Shown here piece by piece: positions 1 to 13,068 of a DNA stretch of 64,000 nt (position 1 is the stretch's first letter; each line of letters starts with the position of its first letter). The notes beneath the pieces were generated by a model. It made no database searches and was not told the origin of the DNA. It saw only the letters and a program-made list of their open reading frames with translations. Location of the stretch: the NCBI GenBank assembly GCA_023078555.1, contig CM041199.1, positions 744,001-808,000 on the forward strand, read 5' to 3'. The translations under genes and the position numbers were made by a program. The stretch comes from Ulva prolifera. Its lineage: Eukaryota > Chlorophyta > Ulvophyceae > Ulvales > Ulvaceae.

Positions 1-3000
1 GCAACATGAGAGCGAGCATGTAGTGGAGGACGCGATGAAGCTGATGATCCGTGGGGCCCAGAACCGCCACGTTGGCGAGACAAAGATGAACCGTGCATCG
101 TCCCGCAGTCACAGTGTTTTCACAATGCGAGTTGAGTGCCGTACTATGATAGAGAATGGTCTGAGCAAGATGCGCTATGGGACGCTTCACATCGTGGACC
201 TTGCTGGCAGTGAGCGTGTGAAGATCAGCGGAGCGACAGGTGCTGCATTGACCGAGGCAGCAGAGATCAATGTCAGTCTCACAACACTGGGCCGTGTCAT
301 CAGCAAGGTGTGTCACGCCTGTGACGATGATTGAACTTGCATAGCTACTGCGGTCTTGCACGTGCGACATGGAACTCCAATCTTTGTCAAGTTGATGGGT
401 ATGTATTGTTTTATTTCTGGATGCTTTGGTGCAGTGCTGGTAATGCCAGATGCCCTGTTGATGTGTGCGCATGCACGTGGGTCATGCACAGCTCTGTAAT
501 CTTGCATACAGATTTGTGCAGCCCTTGCATACATTGAGGCACTTTACTTTCACACACAGCTTGTGCGTGTGCAGGTAGTAGAATCGCAGCAGACCAACCT
601 CCCAGGTCGCCACATCCCGTACCGTGACAGCAAGCTCACATTCTTGCTGCAAGACTCTCTAGGCGGAAATGCCAAGACAGTGCTTGTTGCAAATGTTTCA
701 CCCAGTGTGGCATGTGCGCATGAGACTCTGTCCACACTGCAGTTCGCAGAGCGAGCGAAGTGCATTAAAAACCGTGCCAAGGTCAACATGGACACGCAAG
801 GAGACAAACGCGCCTTACAGGCCGAGCTAGAGCGTCTTCAGGCGGAGCTGGCCAGCCTGCAGGTATGTTTCTATCCACTGCTACAAGCGTCGAGTCAGAG
901 CATGTTTCCAAGTTTCAGTATATGCATGCCCAGCATGCTTGTCGAGGACTTGCTGCCAAACTGCAGCTACCTGTGCTGCAAAAGTGAGCCGTGCTCCTTA
1001 ACTGGACTGAAGTGTCACGGCTGGCATATATGTGATGTGGATATGTGATGGTGCGCCAGCAGATGCACTGTGAGATGGTGCTGTGATGCTGCCGTTGGGG
1101 TGCTGTGTGCGTGCACCCCACACTGCGGTCTGCATGCACTGCACCCTTATTGCCTTGTCTCTGCGCCCTGGAGTATTCTTCGTCATTGGGAGGCTTTCTG
1201 TATGTCCGTGTCGCTGATGTCGTGCGTATATTTCAATGTGAGCCGCACTTCTCTAGATCTTTTATGCAGCTCTGACTCATGAAGAATCAGGTCATCGAGG
1301 CCAAAACCGCTGTGTCATCATGTCGAGGCATGTATTTAGATTCCCTTTTGTGGCCATTTATACTCAAATATACTGTGATCTCATCACCTCGTCGCCGCCC
1401 ATCATGTGGTCTTGATGACTGCAGGATGGAGTCACTGGTCCGCTGCGTGCTGAGCGAGATTCTCTCAAAACACGACTAGATGACACTGTGTCTGCTCTGC
1501 GTGACATGACATCGCGGTGTGAGAATGCCGAGGAGGTGAACTCGCACCTGGAAAACAAGGTGAAGCGGATGGATGAGAAGCTGATGGCAAAAGACCAGTG
1601 TGCCTTCCCTCTGCGACGTTGTCAAATGCGTGAGAGTGCCCCGTCGAGCAACTATAAAATTGGCGCATCTCCTGGATGGCAGTGGTAAAATGTTTCTCAC
1701 ACAGAAGTAGGCAGGCAGCCGCATAGCGATGGCTGAGGGGCTGTATTGCACGTTGCAGGGAGCTCGCAGGTATGGACGACCGGATCAAGAAGCTCATTGC
1801 CGGAAAGGAGGATGATGTTCGACAGGTGGAGACAGAGCATCAGCAGTACCTGAAGGATCTCGCCGCCGCACATGAGGAGGCGCTATCTGCGGCATCTGCC
1901 GCTGCGCAGGGTGCTGTCGATTCTGCAACCAAAAAGGCAGAGTCGAGGGTCGCCGCCATTCGTGCGGAGGCCGATGCTGCAGCAGCTGAGGCTGCAGCTG
2001 TGCGCAGCGATGCCGAGGCGTCGGCGGCTAAGCTAGCGGAGGAGCATGCAGCTGCACTCAAAGCTCTGGAGGAACAGCACGCTACGGCGATGGCTGCTGC
2101 GACGGAGGCACACGACGCGGCATTGCTGGCCGCACGGACGGAGACGGAGCAAGTGGCGCGCGAGGCAGGCGCCGCTGCCGCTGCGGAGGACGTGCAGGAG
2201 AAGCTTGGGGCACAGCTGAAGGCTGTGCGGGAGGAGGCTGCGGCCACCGCAGCGAAGCTGTCGGCACAGCATGAGGAGCGCGTGCAGATGATGCGTGCAG
2301 ATGCTGAGGCCGCGGCAGCGGCTGTGGCTGAGGCTGCAGACGCTGCGCGGACCGAGGCTGTTTCAGCCGTGCGTGCGGAGGCATCCGCTGTCCATGCTGC
2401 GGAGGTTGAGCAGATGCAGGCGGAAGCAGCCCAGACTCTCAAAGCCGTGCAGGCAGAGCTGGAGGCTTTGCGAGAGACATCAGCGAAAGCGATGGAGACC
2501 GCTGAGGTATGACCACACGATCATTGCCATTTGTGCTGTCGTGTTCAGAGTGCTGTGGGGTCATTGAAGACATGTACTTCCAAGTGAAGTTTTTGTTGGC
2601 ACTGCTTCAGCTGTTCAATACATGATCTAGGCCCCATAAGCTGTGCCATTTCTGAGAAGGTGATTGAGTGATGGATGATCTTCCTGCCTACACCACTTCT
2701 GGCGCTGCAGAGAGAGAAAGGTGAGGTCACATCTGAATCTGAAAAGCGGCTGACAGAAGCGGTCGCGGCCACGGAGCGGCTGCAAGAGCAGCTTCACGAT
2801 GCCAGGCTCAAAGTGCAAGAGGCAGAAGCGAAGCTTGTGTCCGCCGAGGCCTCTGCTCAGACTGCAGCATCAGCTGCAGCAGCTGAGCTCTCACGTGCTC
2901 GGGCTGCTGCGAGTGCAGAAGCAGAGAAGGTTGCAGACTTGCAGGTACAACTTGAGGCCGCACAGACGCAGGTGCAAGAGAGAGGCGGTGATATCTCAGT

Positions 3001-6000
3001 CGCAGCCGAGACGATTCGTCTGCGGGAAGCTGCTCTTGAAGGTGTGACGTGTAATTAATTCCGCATGCTTGACTTGATTGAAGCGGCTGGGTATGTTGTT
3101 TATTTGATCTCGTGATTCAGATGATGTTTCCTATCTGATATAGGCCTCATGGACTGGCACCCCCAAGCTGTTGCTGCACATAAAGCTAGACATATCCATT
3201 TGCTGTGCAGACATCAAGGCAAGCGCAGCCACAGCACACGAGCAGCTTGCCGCGCTGAAGGTCGAGTCACACGAGGCCATGCAGCTTGTCCGTTCGGAGC
3301 TCACAACTGCGCTCCAAGCACACCGAACGGCGGAAACCCGCGCCGCAGCAGCAGAGACGGCCGCCGCCGAGCGCAGCGAGGCTGTGGCAGAGGCACGCGA
3401 GGAAGTGACAGTGTTGAAGACCCGTGTTGCTGAGCTGGAAGAGCGCTTGACAGGTGCCGCCGTGGCCGCTGCCAACGCGGCCGAGGAGCGGCGCACGGCG
3501 GAGGGGGCGCTGCGTGATGCGGCAGTGAAGGAGGTCGAGGCCGCGCGTGCGGAGGCCGCGGCGGAGGCAGAGGGTGTCCGAACTCGGGAGATCTCCACAG
3601 CCGCCGAGGCTGCCTCAGCGACAGAGCGGGCGCTACGGGAGGAGCACGCACGGGAGGTGGAGGCGGTGCGGGCGGATTTGCGGGCGGCAGCCGTCGGCGC
3701 GGAGGCAGCGGCGACGGCGCTGCGTGCTGAGGCCGCGTCTGCCGCAGAGCGCGCGGCGGCTGCTGAGGCGGAGGCTGCGGCGGCGCGGAGAGAGGCGGAG
3801 GAAGCGGCCGCGGCGACGGCAGTTGAGCTGCAGAGGACGCAGGGGGAGTGGGAGGACTGGCTCGCTGCGAAGGATGATGAAATCGCGAGGCTGCGCGTCA
3901 GTTTGGAGCGCGCGGAGGCTCATGAGGCATCCGGGATCGCACGCCTTGAGGTACGCGCTATCAATCTGCGCGTGTGCGCCAGACCTGTAGCTGAGTAGCA
4001 GACGCCGGCAGTGTTGCATTGTTTGAATACAGTGAGCAAGTCCCGCAGGCGTCCATTTGCAAGAGAGAGTCCTATGAATGCGACGTATAGATTGAATGCT
4101 GCTGTGTCGGGTGTCAGCCATGATGCGAAGGCCGGGATTGTAGGAGGAGAGGATGGAGCTGGAGACGCAGTTTGCTGCGCTGCGTGTTGAGCTCAACGCT
4201 GCGCTCACGGATGCCGCGGTCGCCGAGGAGGCGGCGGCGGCGTCCGGGACCGAGGCGTCTGCAAGGCACGCTGCAGAGTCTGAACGGCTTATGGCGGAGC
4301 GAGATGCCACCCGCGCTGAGCTGGACAAGGCACTGGCGGACCATCAACAAGGCCTCAAGGTGTGCATGTCAGCCTGAGACTGTGTAGACTCTGTGCAAAT
4401 GGTGATGAGGTCGTCCATGTTTCGTTCACGATTGCTAGCCAATAATCTAATACCAATCTTGCTGGGGTGTGTTCTGTTTGCATTTTGCCCGTATCAGGCC
4501 ACATGCAGGCAGACGCCTCGAACGCCCAGATTTGATTCCACCATCGATGCAACAGGCGAGGAATTGCCAGAGAGCAACACAGAATGCTATGTAGCAGGTG
4601 AGTTCCATGCACAACTGTACATGTGCAGGACCTTGGTGACCGGCATGAGTCCGAGATCGAGGGCGTCCGCGCCGAGGTTCAGGCGGCTCTCCTGGCTGCG
4701 GAGTCGGAGCGTGTCGCGGTCGTCGATGCTCAGGCTGCGGTCACTGCTGCATCAGAGCGGGAGGGTGCCCAGCGGGATGCCCGGGAGGCGGCAGAGGAGC
4801 GCGTGGCTGCCCTGGACGCTGACCTCGAGGCCACACGCCACGAGGTGCCTGCCCTGATACCGCTGGTCCAGTTGATCGTTCCTTCCGACTGCTTATGATT
4901 GTTGATCGTGTAATCCTGCACACATGATGAGGTCTGGCTGAGTGCTATCAGTGAACATGTCTTTGGCTGCAATGTGATGGGCATTGCAATGCATGCTGAT
5001 GGGTTGCGGCGTACAGGTGGAGCAACTGAGGGAGCAGCTCACAGCGCTACAGTCTGAGGAGGAGTCGCTGCGTGCCGCAGCCGTCACCGGGGATGCCAGT
5101 GCTGCCGCTGCGGCTGCCGAGGCCACCGAACGGATAAGTGCGCTCGAGTTGGAGCTCGAGGCGATGCGGGAGACTGCAGCCGCGGAGGAGGAGCGTGCTG
5201 AGCAGATCCGCCAGGAGCTTGATTCTCAGGTGGCTCAATTCCATGAGGTGAGCCGTCTGGATGGACTCGGTGTGTTGTATGTGCAAGCTCTTGACGATTT
5301 AAGGGGTATCTGCAGACGTGTTCGCAGTGCCCTTACTCTCCGACGACCGCGCGCGGAACGTCGTCTGCCAGTATGCTTGCAAGTGTGGATTTTGTTGCTG
5401 GTGCATGGACTAGCTGGTCAGGCTGTGTCAGTAATACAGGCGTTGCCGTCGCTGCATCTGTACCAGGCAGGGCGCACCTTCCCACAGGCCCATGTCCTCA
5501 TGTTTTGCTCTCGACGCCTAGCTCACATGGCGATTGTTGCAGGCAGCACAGGAGTCGGTGGAGAAGATGCAGGCGCTGGAGGAGCACATCGAGACGCTGG
5601 AGGACGCGCTGAGCGCAAGCGAGGCCGCGAAGGCCGACCTGCTCACCGAGCTCGACTCGATTGCCGAGACAGAGACGCACCAGCGCCAGATGAACGACTT
5701 TTACGCGGGGCTGCTCAGCAACATCCAGGAGCAGATCGCGGTCGCTGGCAGCCGGCCGGGCAGCTCAGCGTCGGCGCGCGACAGCGGCATTTCGGGGCAG
5801 CACATGGAGGACATCATGGGGGCCGTCCGGCAGTCGCTCGGTGCGTGTCTCTCAGCTCACTCTGATGAGTGATAACTTGTACTGATAAGCGATGATGAAC
5901 ATGCATATGTACAGCCCGCTGTGCACATATTCACGTGTCGTGAGCAAGACCATGGCAGGCCTGCATTGGCTGTACGACAGTGCATGGGTATCTGTATCCG

Positions 6001-6379
6001 GCGTCGCTGCTGAGACGGCTGGTGACGTGCAGACGCTGCGGGGCTGGGCATGCGGGCTCGCAAGGGCGGGCAGCCCCGGACGCCGCCGTCCCGGGGGCGC
6101 CTCACGGCGCACGCGCTGCGCTCTGCGGGCATGCCGGGCATCGACGAGGCCAGCCCCAGCCACCACAATGAATACCAGGCCCGCGAGCGCGGCCTCGGGA
6201 AGCCGTGCTTCCAGATGGATGTCCTGCCGGGCTATGCGGCGTCGGGGCCCGACGAGAAGGGCCCCCACGGCCCCGCGACGCTGCAGCTGCCGTCAGACGC
6301 GTCGGAATACATCGGCGAGAACACGTCCCCCAACGCGTCCCTGCGGGCCGCGCCGCACCGTACGTGGGCGCCGATCTGA
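1..6379 (+). CDS. Kinesin-12 (KIF15-like) motor protein, 3' part of gene, 5' end outside window
   Basis: Plus-end microtubule motor, partial at the window start. Exon 1-307 holds switch I ([11 protein letters not shown], about 88-120) and switch II (DLAGSER, about 198-218). Exon 575-862 holds the end of the motor ([36 protein letters not shown]) and the start of the stalk. The post-motor pattern NxDTQG...LQAELxRLQ resembles KIF15/kinesin-12. The P-loop lies upstream of base 1. Further exons with closing phases: 1425-1597, 1759-2506, 2711-3041, 3211-3950, 4144-4359, 4629-4844, 5017-5247, 5543-5840, 6033-6379 (TGA at 6377-6379). They encode an almost unbroken Ala/Glu-rich coiled coil, then a basic, Pro/Gly-rich tail. 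The join between 862 and 1425 is the least certain; a small exon near 1257-1290 is possible. An AATAAA lies at 6626-6631. Cargo and cell role are not deducible here. Confidence 0.85.
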
Positions 6380-9018
6380 TCCGGCTGCGACACCGGACAG
6401 GTGCTTCAGATCAACCTGTTGCCTCGGTCTGGGACAGTCGACCCACCGGCGGCACCAGCGGATGCATGTGGAATATGGGCGAGGTGTGCCGGGCAGTCAC
6501 ACCTAAGAAGAGCAGTGTCTCTCAGGGTTACGGCCCTTGGGCCTCCTTTGGGGCATGGAGGGAAGGCCAAACTTCCCGAATCTTGGGGTTGGCACGGCAG
6601 CGTCCTGTATACAGCCTCTGTCATGAATAAAGAGCGGCAGAGTGCACGAGTGGAGGGGGTTCCTGCATAGATGTGGGAATGCCTGGCATGGTGATTGCAC
6701 CGCCTGCGTGGTGTGGTGCCATTGCACCAGGTCCTGTGGCCTGGGTGCCCGGGCAGCCGCAGGTGTACGTCAAGGGGCCCAGAGAGAGTGAGGGCTGCGT
6801 CAAGCGGCGGGATGTGGTGAGAGGATCGGCAAACTGACATCGGAAATGGTCATGTGGATGAACGACGTGATGTGGGGATGTGTGTGACGTTGCAGCACTC
6901 TGTGTGGTGTTGGATGCCAGGAAGTGGATGTTTTGTTGTCCAGGTGCGGCGGGCGATAGTTTCCATAGTCCGCGCATGTCCTTTTGGCATGTGGTACGAT
7001 GCTGCTGAACGTGTCTGGCTGTTTTTTTCCCCTGTTGGTGGTGTGCAATAATTTGATGTCCGTGTGCCGTGGCGATTGCCAACGTGAGACGCGAGTTCGT
7101 AGATAGTATGCACTGCTGAGTAGCTTATGCCAGCAATGTAAAAGTGGCTAAAAGTGCCCGGAGCAGACCCTCTAGATTGATGCCACAGATACGGCCCGCA
7201 GCCAGCTTTCCTTCTGCATGTGTGCAGTTCTGCATTCACGTACCCTCCTTGGTGTTTTAGGAAGGCTCGAACATGAATTGCCTCAGCATCATTGTGAGAA
7301 TCTTGAGGAGCATTCATGATAGCTCATGTTCAGCATGATATATTATGTCGTGACACTGCAGAAACTGTTGTGTAACACAACAGAACCATTGCATGAGTCT
7401 TCTCAGCCCACCCTGGTCTGCACCATGGCAGATCATGCGTTCATGCACTGTCTGGTTGGTTTCCACTTCATTTGGTTTCCACTTCAGCTGCAATTCGCTG
7501 CACTCCTGTCAGCTGCAGCCTGTGGACACCTCAAGGCTATCAGATATTGCAAACTTTTCTACATGACGGTCAAGGAGACTGGCTGCTTGAATGATTCATC
7601 ACTGCGGAACGGACCTCAGTTGGCCACAGGGGTGATTGTTGCTTTTTCCCACCTTGCGTGGACTGTCTCGTCTGTCAGCCGGATACTGAATTTCAGAAAA
7701 CTCCTCATTCAATTGGTCCAGACTCTCAGGCATCTGACCGCTTTGGGCAATGGCCCAACGATAACTTTGCAAGAGTCATGTGTGCAGGGCACCACTGCTG
7801 TACCAGAAACTGCAGTAGGCAGAAAGATCTGAAACAAGCACTTTTCCGGCAACAGGCATGTCACACTTGGACATTACAGTCTGCAAATGTGACACGACTT
7901 GACCAGGTTGCCTTGTTGCAGGAGCTCCGCCAACAGATCTGTACTTTGGTGATGTCCATGCGGACTGCATCTGCCCCAGATTATGTCACCGTTCATTCAC
8001 AAGCACGCCCGCACATTGCTGTGGACTGCATCCCTCTTCTAGCCCCACCACCCGTTTATCATCGGGGATCTAACAACGGCAATTTACATCATCAACAAAT
8101 GAGATGCACGAGCAGCACGCTCTTCTGAAATGCCATCGTCACCCGGGGACATACACTACTTGCCAAGCACGTCCGTATCCGTCTGTACCCAAAAGCAGCA
8201 ACACAGAGCCATGAGACATCGTGCTACCCACAATTTCCACAAGCTAACGCTCGTTCTTAACCTCTCCTGAACTACATTGTCTCTGCGTCGTCACTCGGCA
8301 CTATTTGCGGGCCCAGACAGAGCCTCTTCGCTCCTGACCCTCTTCTTCAGGACTGGCCCTGCCTCACCAGGTACCAGTCGGTACTGCCTGTTTGTGAGCG
8401 GCCTGGCTGTGTTCGCCGACCTCCACACCGGACTGTCCCCACCTACATCAGCCCATCATTCAGACTAGAACACTACCCGGTTTCCGTCGCTGCCATACGT
8501 CTCATGTCCCCACAAAACACCCCCTGCACTGAGCTACAGGACACTCTCTACAGCCATTCTCTCCCTACACGACCACAGCTACTTCATAACAGCACAACCC
8601 CTCGACCACGCCAGACGCCCTGCATCTACTAACCACCTCCGCTTTGAATGCTGTTCTGCTCGACTCTGCCATGGTCAATGGCAACACGCATTCACGCAAA
8701 CCCCCCGCTACTGCGCCCCCCATAGTGGCAGCATTACGGATCAACACGGCACGACGGTGTCCTTCGCAGCGCCTCAGCGGCACACGCTGTAGGACTGCAG
8801 ACAACTGAACCAAAACGTCCGCCACAACATGGCTATAGGCACATCACCGCAGTACATGTATATAGCGAACAGCCTGCATTGTCAGCTCGCGGCAGACCGT
8901 AAAGTCCTGTCCTCATTACCACCCCACAGCAGCGCGCAGGATCACGTCCGTACGGTTCTCCGCCTTGGCCAAGCGGCCCACAGCACACAGCACAGCCTCT
9001 GATGGCGTTGTGTTGCAA
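6380..9018. other. Spacer downstream of kinesin: no supported gene
   Basis: Open frames here are short or have weak codon bias, and I recognise no domain. From about 8050 to 8900 the + strand is rich in C and pyrimidines, with little coding signal. The start probably contains the kinesin 3' UTR and the end the cupin gene's 3' flank. Confidence 0.5.
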
Positions 9019-11115
9019 CTAGCTTCCATACGCAAACCCTCGCGCCTCCGCGCTTGCCTCATCCTCCTTCACCGGCAGCAGGCCGAGCATCGCACGCATG
9101 GACTGCGGCAGCGCCTGCAGGCCGTCCCCCGGCGCCCCCGTTGCTGGCAGGCTGCAGCGCGCGAGGCACTCAGCGTCCAGCGCAAACGATCCAAGGTCAC
9201 TCGCGGCGACGCCGGCGGCGCCGCTCGCGGCGGCCGCGGCCGCGCCGGCGGCGCCGCCGTCGCGCAGCGCCGCGAGCGCGCCAACGACGTTGATCGCGCC
9301 GGCATCGGAGGAGTCGAAGGTCTGCGTGAAGAAGTTGGGGCGGCAGTGGGGGTTGTGGTTGTAATGCATGAGGCCCTGCGGCACTAGGAAGGCCTCCCCG
9401 GGGCCGACCTCGAAGGTGATGTCCTGGGCGTAGCTGTTCTCTTGCGAAATGCCGGCGTCCATCGTGCCTGCACGTTCACAGCGAATTGTTTTACTTTCTT
9501 CCAAAGCTTGTTTGGTTACCCTGCTGCAGTATTTGCAGACCCAACCCCCAGACTAATTGGTAAAAATGGTAACTAATTAGTTCGATTACAACAGGTAACG
9601 GATCAAGCCCGATTGGGGCCCCTCCCTGTAAAAAGTAGCTACGGAAACTGAGCCCGTGCTTTAACACACAGCAATCGTGATGGCCAACCGGTGCTGGCGC
9701 ATCGGAGGACTGACGTCGTGCCTGCGCGCTGCGGCTCCGCGTGTGAAGTGGTCAAATCCCCTGCGGACTGCCGTGAGCTTGTTCAGGAGATGGCGTACTC
9801 CCGTTGGCATGACCGGATAGATGAGTGAGCGGCGGATGTAGGGAAACAGTGTGGTCGGCTGTGATTGCGCTCGGCTGACAGGTGGCGGGAGCACAATCCT
9901 CAGCTGACAGGTGGCGTGCATGCATGTATAGCAGCAACAATCGCCACGTATACGTGATCAGATATAGTGATAGAGTGCCTGAGGGAATGTAGTGCAGAGG
10001 CAGAGGGCAGGAGAGGTGTGGCAGACCGCCACATGCATGCGCACACGTGGCCAGGACACGAGGTAATGCGACATGCACGTGCTAAGATCGGATGCGGCTG
10101 GCAGGGGTGAGTGTATCTGTGACTCTGCTGCAGGCATAGACAGCAGGGCAAGAGCACTGGAGAAGGAGACATCGGCGATGGCAGCGGCGACAGGGCGGCA
10201 TGCATGCAGTATCGTATCCGCACCATAGAGGACTGTGTAGAGCTCATTGCCACGGAGGTGGATATGGGGCATGACGATACCGCAGGGCTTGACGGCGGTG
10301 AGGTACTGCGAAATTCCAGCGCCGGGCAGCGTGGCTAGGAATGGGTTGGATGACTTTCCGACACGCTGCTGCAGGACTGCACTGTTGTCTGTCACCGCCG
10401 TCACCTCCTGCAAGCACATGCCCCGCCTCAAACTCCAATTGAGTGTATACGTAAATGCGAACATGAGCTCTTTATGACATACGAAAATGCTCGTGGTCGT
10501 TGGATGCTCCGGCGACCGGGATTGATGAGTGCGAGCGCAGAAATATGTTGACAACACAATGGGCGGCCGAGGGAACAATGCCGGCGAAGTGTCATAGCCA
10601 CCAAGAATTACGCAAAACATCCGCACACAGGAAGAGCCATTGCGCGGAACTATTCTGGGGTGTGTGTGGCGGTCATGCCTTAAGACAGCGACTGCGCAGC
10701 TTGTTACGCACGGGCACTGAACAGGCTTGTGTCACAATCGCAGCTTCAGCGCAAGCACGTGGCTACAACCTGATTGTTGACCTGATATAAAATTGCAATG
10801 ATTATATGGTAATGGATGTGGCTTGGATCCGAGCAAGAGCGTCTCGCTTGGCAAAGGCAGTGTTGGTGCACAGTTGCAAATTGCAATCCCGGCTCCGGTC
10901 GTACACATCCCCCCGCCTCCCGTTGCACGGCCGCGCACCGGATCAGAGAAGGAGAAGCGGAAAGCTGAAGAATCTCCCTCCACTCCAAACTCATCACGCT
11001 GTGCCGCTTGCGGGTACCTCGACGATTCCAGTTGTCGTTCGTGCCGTTGCTCGAAAGCCGACACAGCTTGACTGCTGCTCAAAACAGCGCACACAAACCC
11101 GAACAAATGAAGCAT
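9019..11115 (-). CDS. Secreted germin/spherulin-like cupin, with an apparent frame break in exon 1
   Basis: Single-domain Mn-type cupin, probably extracellular. Exon A (11115 to 10907) starts with ATG and a signal peptide (MLHLFGFVCAVLSSSQAVSA), then the usual spherulin lead-in (FRFSFSDPVRGRATGGGG). Exon B (10407-10224) carries cupin motif 1, GIVMPHIHLRGNELYTVLYG, with the HxH and E metal ligands. Exon C (9467-9019) carries motif 2, VGPGEAFLVPQGLMHYNHN, matching G(x)5PxGxxHxxxN, so all four metal ligands are present. An Ala-rich C-terminal part follows. Introns are 10906-10408 and 10223-9468; the second closes in phase. The first does not: with donor GAT|GTGTAC the phase is one base short, and the deficit sits at a run of six G on the coding strand (+ strand C6, 10909-10914). 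With a seventh G the gene would be 281 codons including the stop. Oxalate oxidase or superoxide dismutase activity cannot be inferred. Confidence 0.8.
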
Positions 11116-11869
11116 GTTGACACAATTCAGAATGTCCTGATGAATGAATTCACAGCAGCGCGGACGCTTGCTGGCTGTTTGCTTGGTCGAGTTCCAGAAT
11201 TTGCAATATAGCTGGACCGGATGTACAACACTGACGGTGGGACGGGCAGACGTATAGAGATATACCGGCTGCGATGCCTATGTCTCCATTCGCATCTAAA
11301 TATTGCACAGGGATGGCGTGCGCCGGTAGCGATACCAACGCCCGAGAGGGACGGGCCATGGGCCATTGGCCTGCACGCCGTGCACATGCGCACGGCGGTG
11401 GCGAACCATCGTGAAGAAAGCGGTGGTTGGAAGTACCTCGAGATGTTGCAGCGCTGGAGCTATGTTACTTTCCGAAGGCTGGTGGTTGGCGCTTGCCGCG
11501 TCAAGCATGCCTTGTCGCAGCGTCGACAACTCGGCAGCGGCATGGCCAACCTGGAGGGGCACTTTAGAGAGGCCTGGCTTGCAAAGGTGCATCGATTAGG
11601 CTCCAGTGTGAAGAGGCAGTCTGCAACCTCGCTGCCGTCTCAGGTGTCAACACCAAGCATGCAGCAGATACGTAATTTGAAGCCTACTTACAATGGTCAA
11701 TGCAGTTATGCAGCACTGATCTCAAGCTGGTGTGCAGGCATGACGATCACACCCAGCAAGATCAGGTCTTCATAGGCTAAGCCAGCGCCTTCATGCAGTG
11801 GTGTGCTGATGATGTCAAAGTGATGTCAAAGTAGCACACCATCACAGCAGCATGCAACAACACGTATGG

Positions 11870-12077
11870 TGAAGTGCTGTACAGCACTTCATGTCTTACA
11901 AGGACAAAGCAAGCAAGGCAGGTAGCACCGCGAGCAGCAACCAGGGGCACCGCACACCACGCAACAAGCAACAAGCCACACGCAGCACACACCAACACAC
12001 GCACCGCCCACACACACCCACAAGCATCCTACCCAACACCCATGTGTGTGTGGTGAAGTGCTGTACAGCACTTCACC
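11870..12077. repeat. Repeat unit bounded by two perfect palindromes
   Basis: A 22-bp perfect palindrome (TGAAGTGCTGTACAGCACTT plus CA) lies at 11870-11891. The same palindrome, extended to 26 bp, lies at 12052-12077. Between them is a segment that begins as copy 1 of the dispersed YKDKA repeat and continues as A/C-rich sequence. The arrangement resembles a small mobile cassette with palindromic ends. No coding capacity for mobility is visible. Confidence 0.6.
11888..11970 (+). repeat. Dispersed YKDKA repeat, copy 1
   Basis: About 75 bp, related to 36935-37012 (opposite strand) and 53664-53740 (same strand). In the repeat's forward direction all three copies are open in the same frame and read S/C-YKDK-x2-K/E-AG-x-(T/A)A. 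Many differences fall at third codon positions. Confidence 0.6.
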
Positions 12078-12415
12078 TATAGCTACCTGCCCCTCCAAAT
12101 TTGTCCTCATACTAACCACGGTGATGTGTGAGCTGGAACACAAACAGCATCTCACACGGCGTCTAATAGTAGGCGGTACCCGGCACCGTGTGTTCGCCCA
12201 CCTGCAGGCCTTATAAATGCACCTGATACGGCAGGTACCTGCAGTATCAGGTACAGCTGGGCGTACTGAGGTCGCAGGTCGCCACTTGGGAGTATGCCTT
12301 TGATAGACCCCCAGGGCCCACTGGACCTGGCCAGGACCCCCCTAGCGGCGGGCCATCCACATCATGAAGCGCCATGCATTACTGGAATAAATTTGACAAT
12401 CTCAACGGTGACAAA

Positions 12416-12429
12416 CCCCCCCCCCCCCC
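12416..12429. repeat. C14 homopolymer
   Basis: An uninterrupted run of 14 C on the + strand, one of several long G/C homopolymers in the window. Confidence 0.9.
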
Positions 12430-13068
12430 TTCCGGCAGCCCCGTTTCACACTTTGCACGCGAATCGGCTGCGCATTGATGTCCCTCTCCCGATGATCGAT
12501 ATGCCTCGTATGACATGAGCACTTCCGCTCATGACACTCATCGGATCTTTATGAGGAGCTGCGTCACTAGTAGCAGCTGCATGTCCGAATCTACGCCAGC
12601 ACGCGCCAGCTGCAGCTATGGCTGCAGGATCCTCGATCGCGAGCTCACACATACGGACATACATCACGTCTAGGCGCCCATAGGCCAGTCCCGCGCGCCT
12701 TCTGCAGCTGCGCCTGCCGCAGACTCTCCATGCGCACATAATTCGTTCGACATCGAACACATACATGCAGCGGCGTATTGCCGCGTCGCAGCGATGCAGA
12801 ACAAGAGCTAGCTGGGACATAGCTGGGACAGCTGGGACATAGCTATATATGCATAGATCTGTAGAGGCAGAGCAGGCGTGCCGGCAGACCTCCCACGGGC
12901 GTCGCCCTGGCACATGCATGCAGGAGCACATGGAGAAAGTTGACGCAAGCTGAAGCAGTGCCGGTGGTCAGCCGGACTGAGGCGTGGGCGCACTTGTAGT
13001 GTGTATGTGGTTACAAAGAAGAGAGGCCGGGTACCGGGCCGTTCCTAGGAATCTATCCGCAAATCCAC

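Larger units (their letters stand above)
11116..13068. other. Repeat-bearing spacer, no supported gene
   Basis: A + strand frame at 11221-11775 (184 codons) has no recognisable domain and ordinary base composition, so I do not call it a gene. The rest holds the palindrome-bounded repeat (11870-12077), a C14 run (12416-12429) and low-complexity sequence around 12820-12850. Confidence 0.45.

Noticed and set aside
1840..2442. 200-codon minus-strand frame under the kinesin stalk
   Set aside because: Ala/Ser low-complexity shadow of the + strand coiled coil, which has known-family context and closing phases.
7326..7832. 168-codon + strand frame
   Set aside because: No recognisable dom​ain, weak codon bias, and no exon-like neighbours.
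11221..11775. 184-codon + strand frame
   Set aside because: Length only mildly above chance; composition unlike the nearby real exons; no domain.
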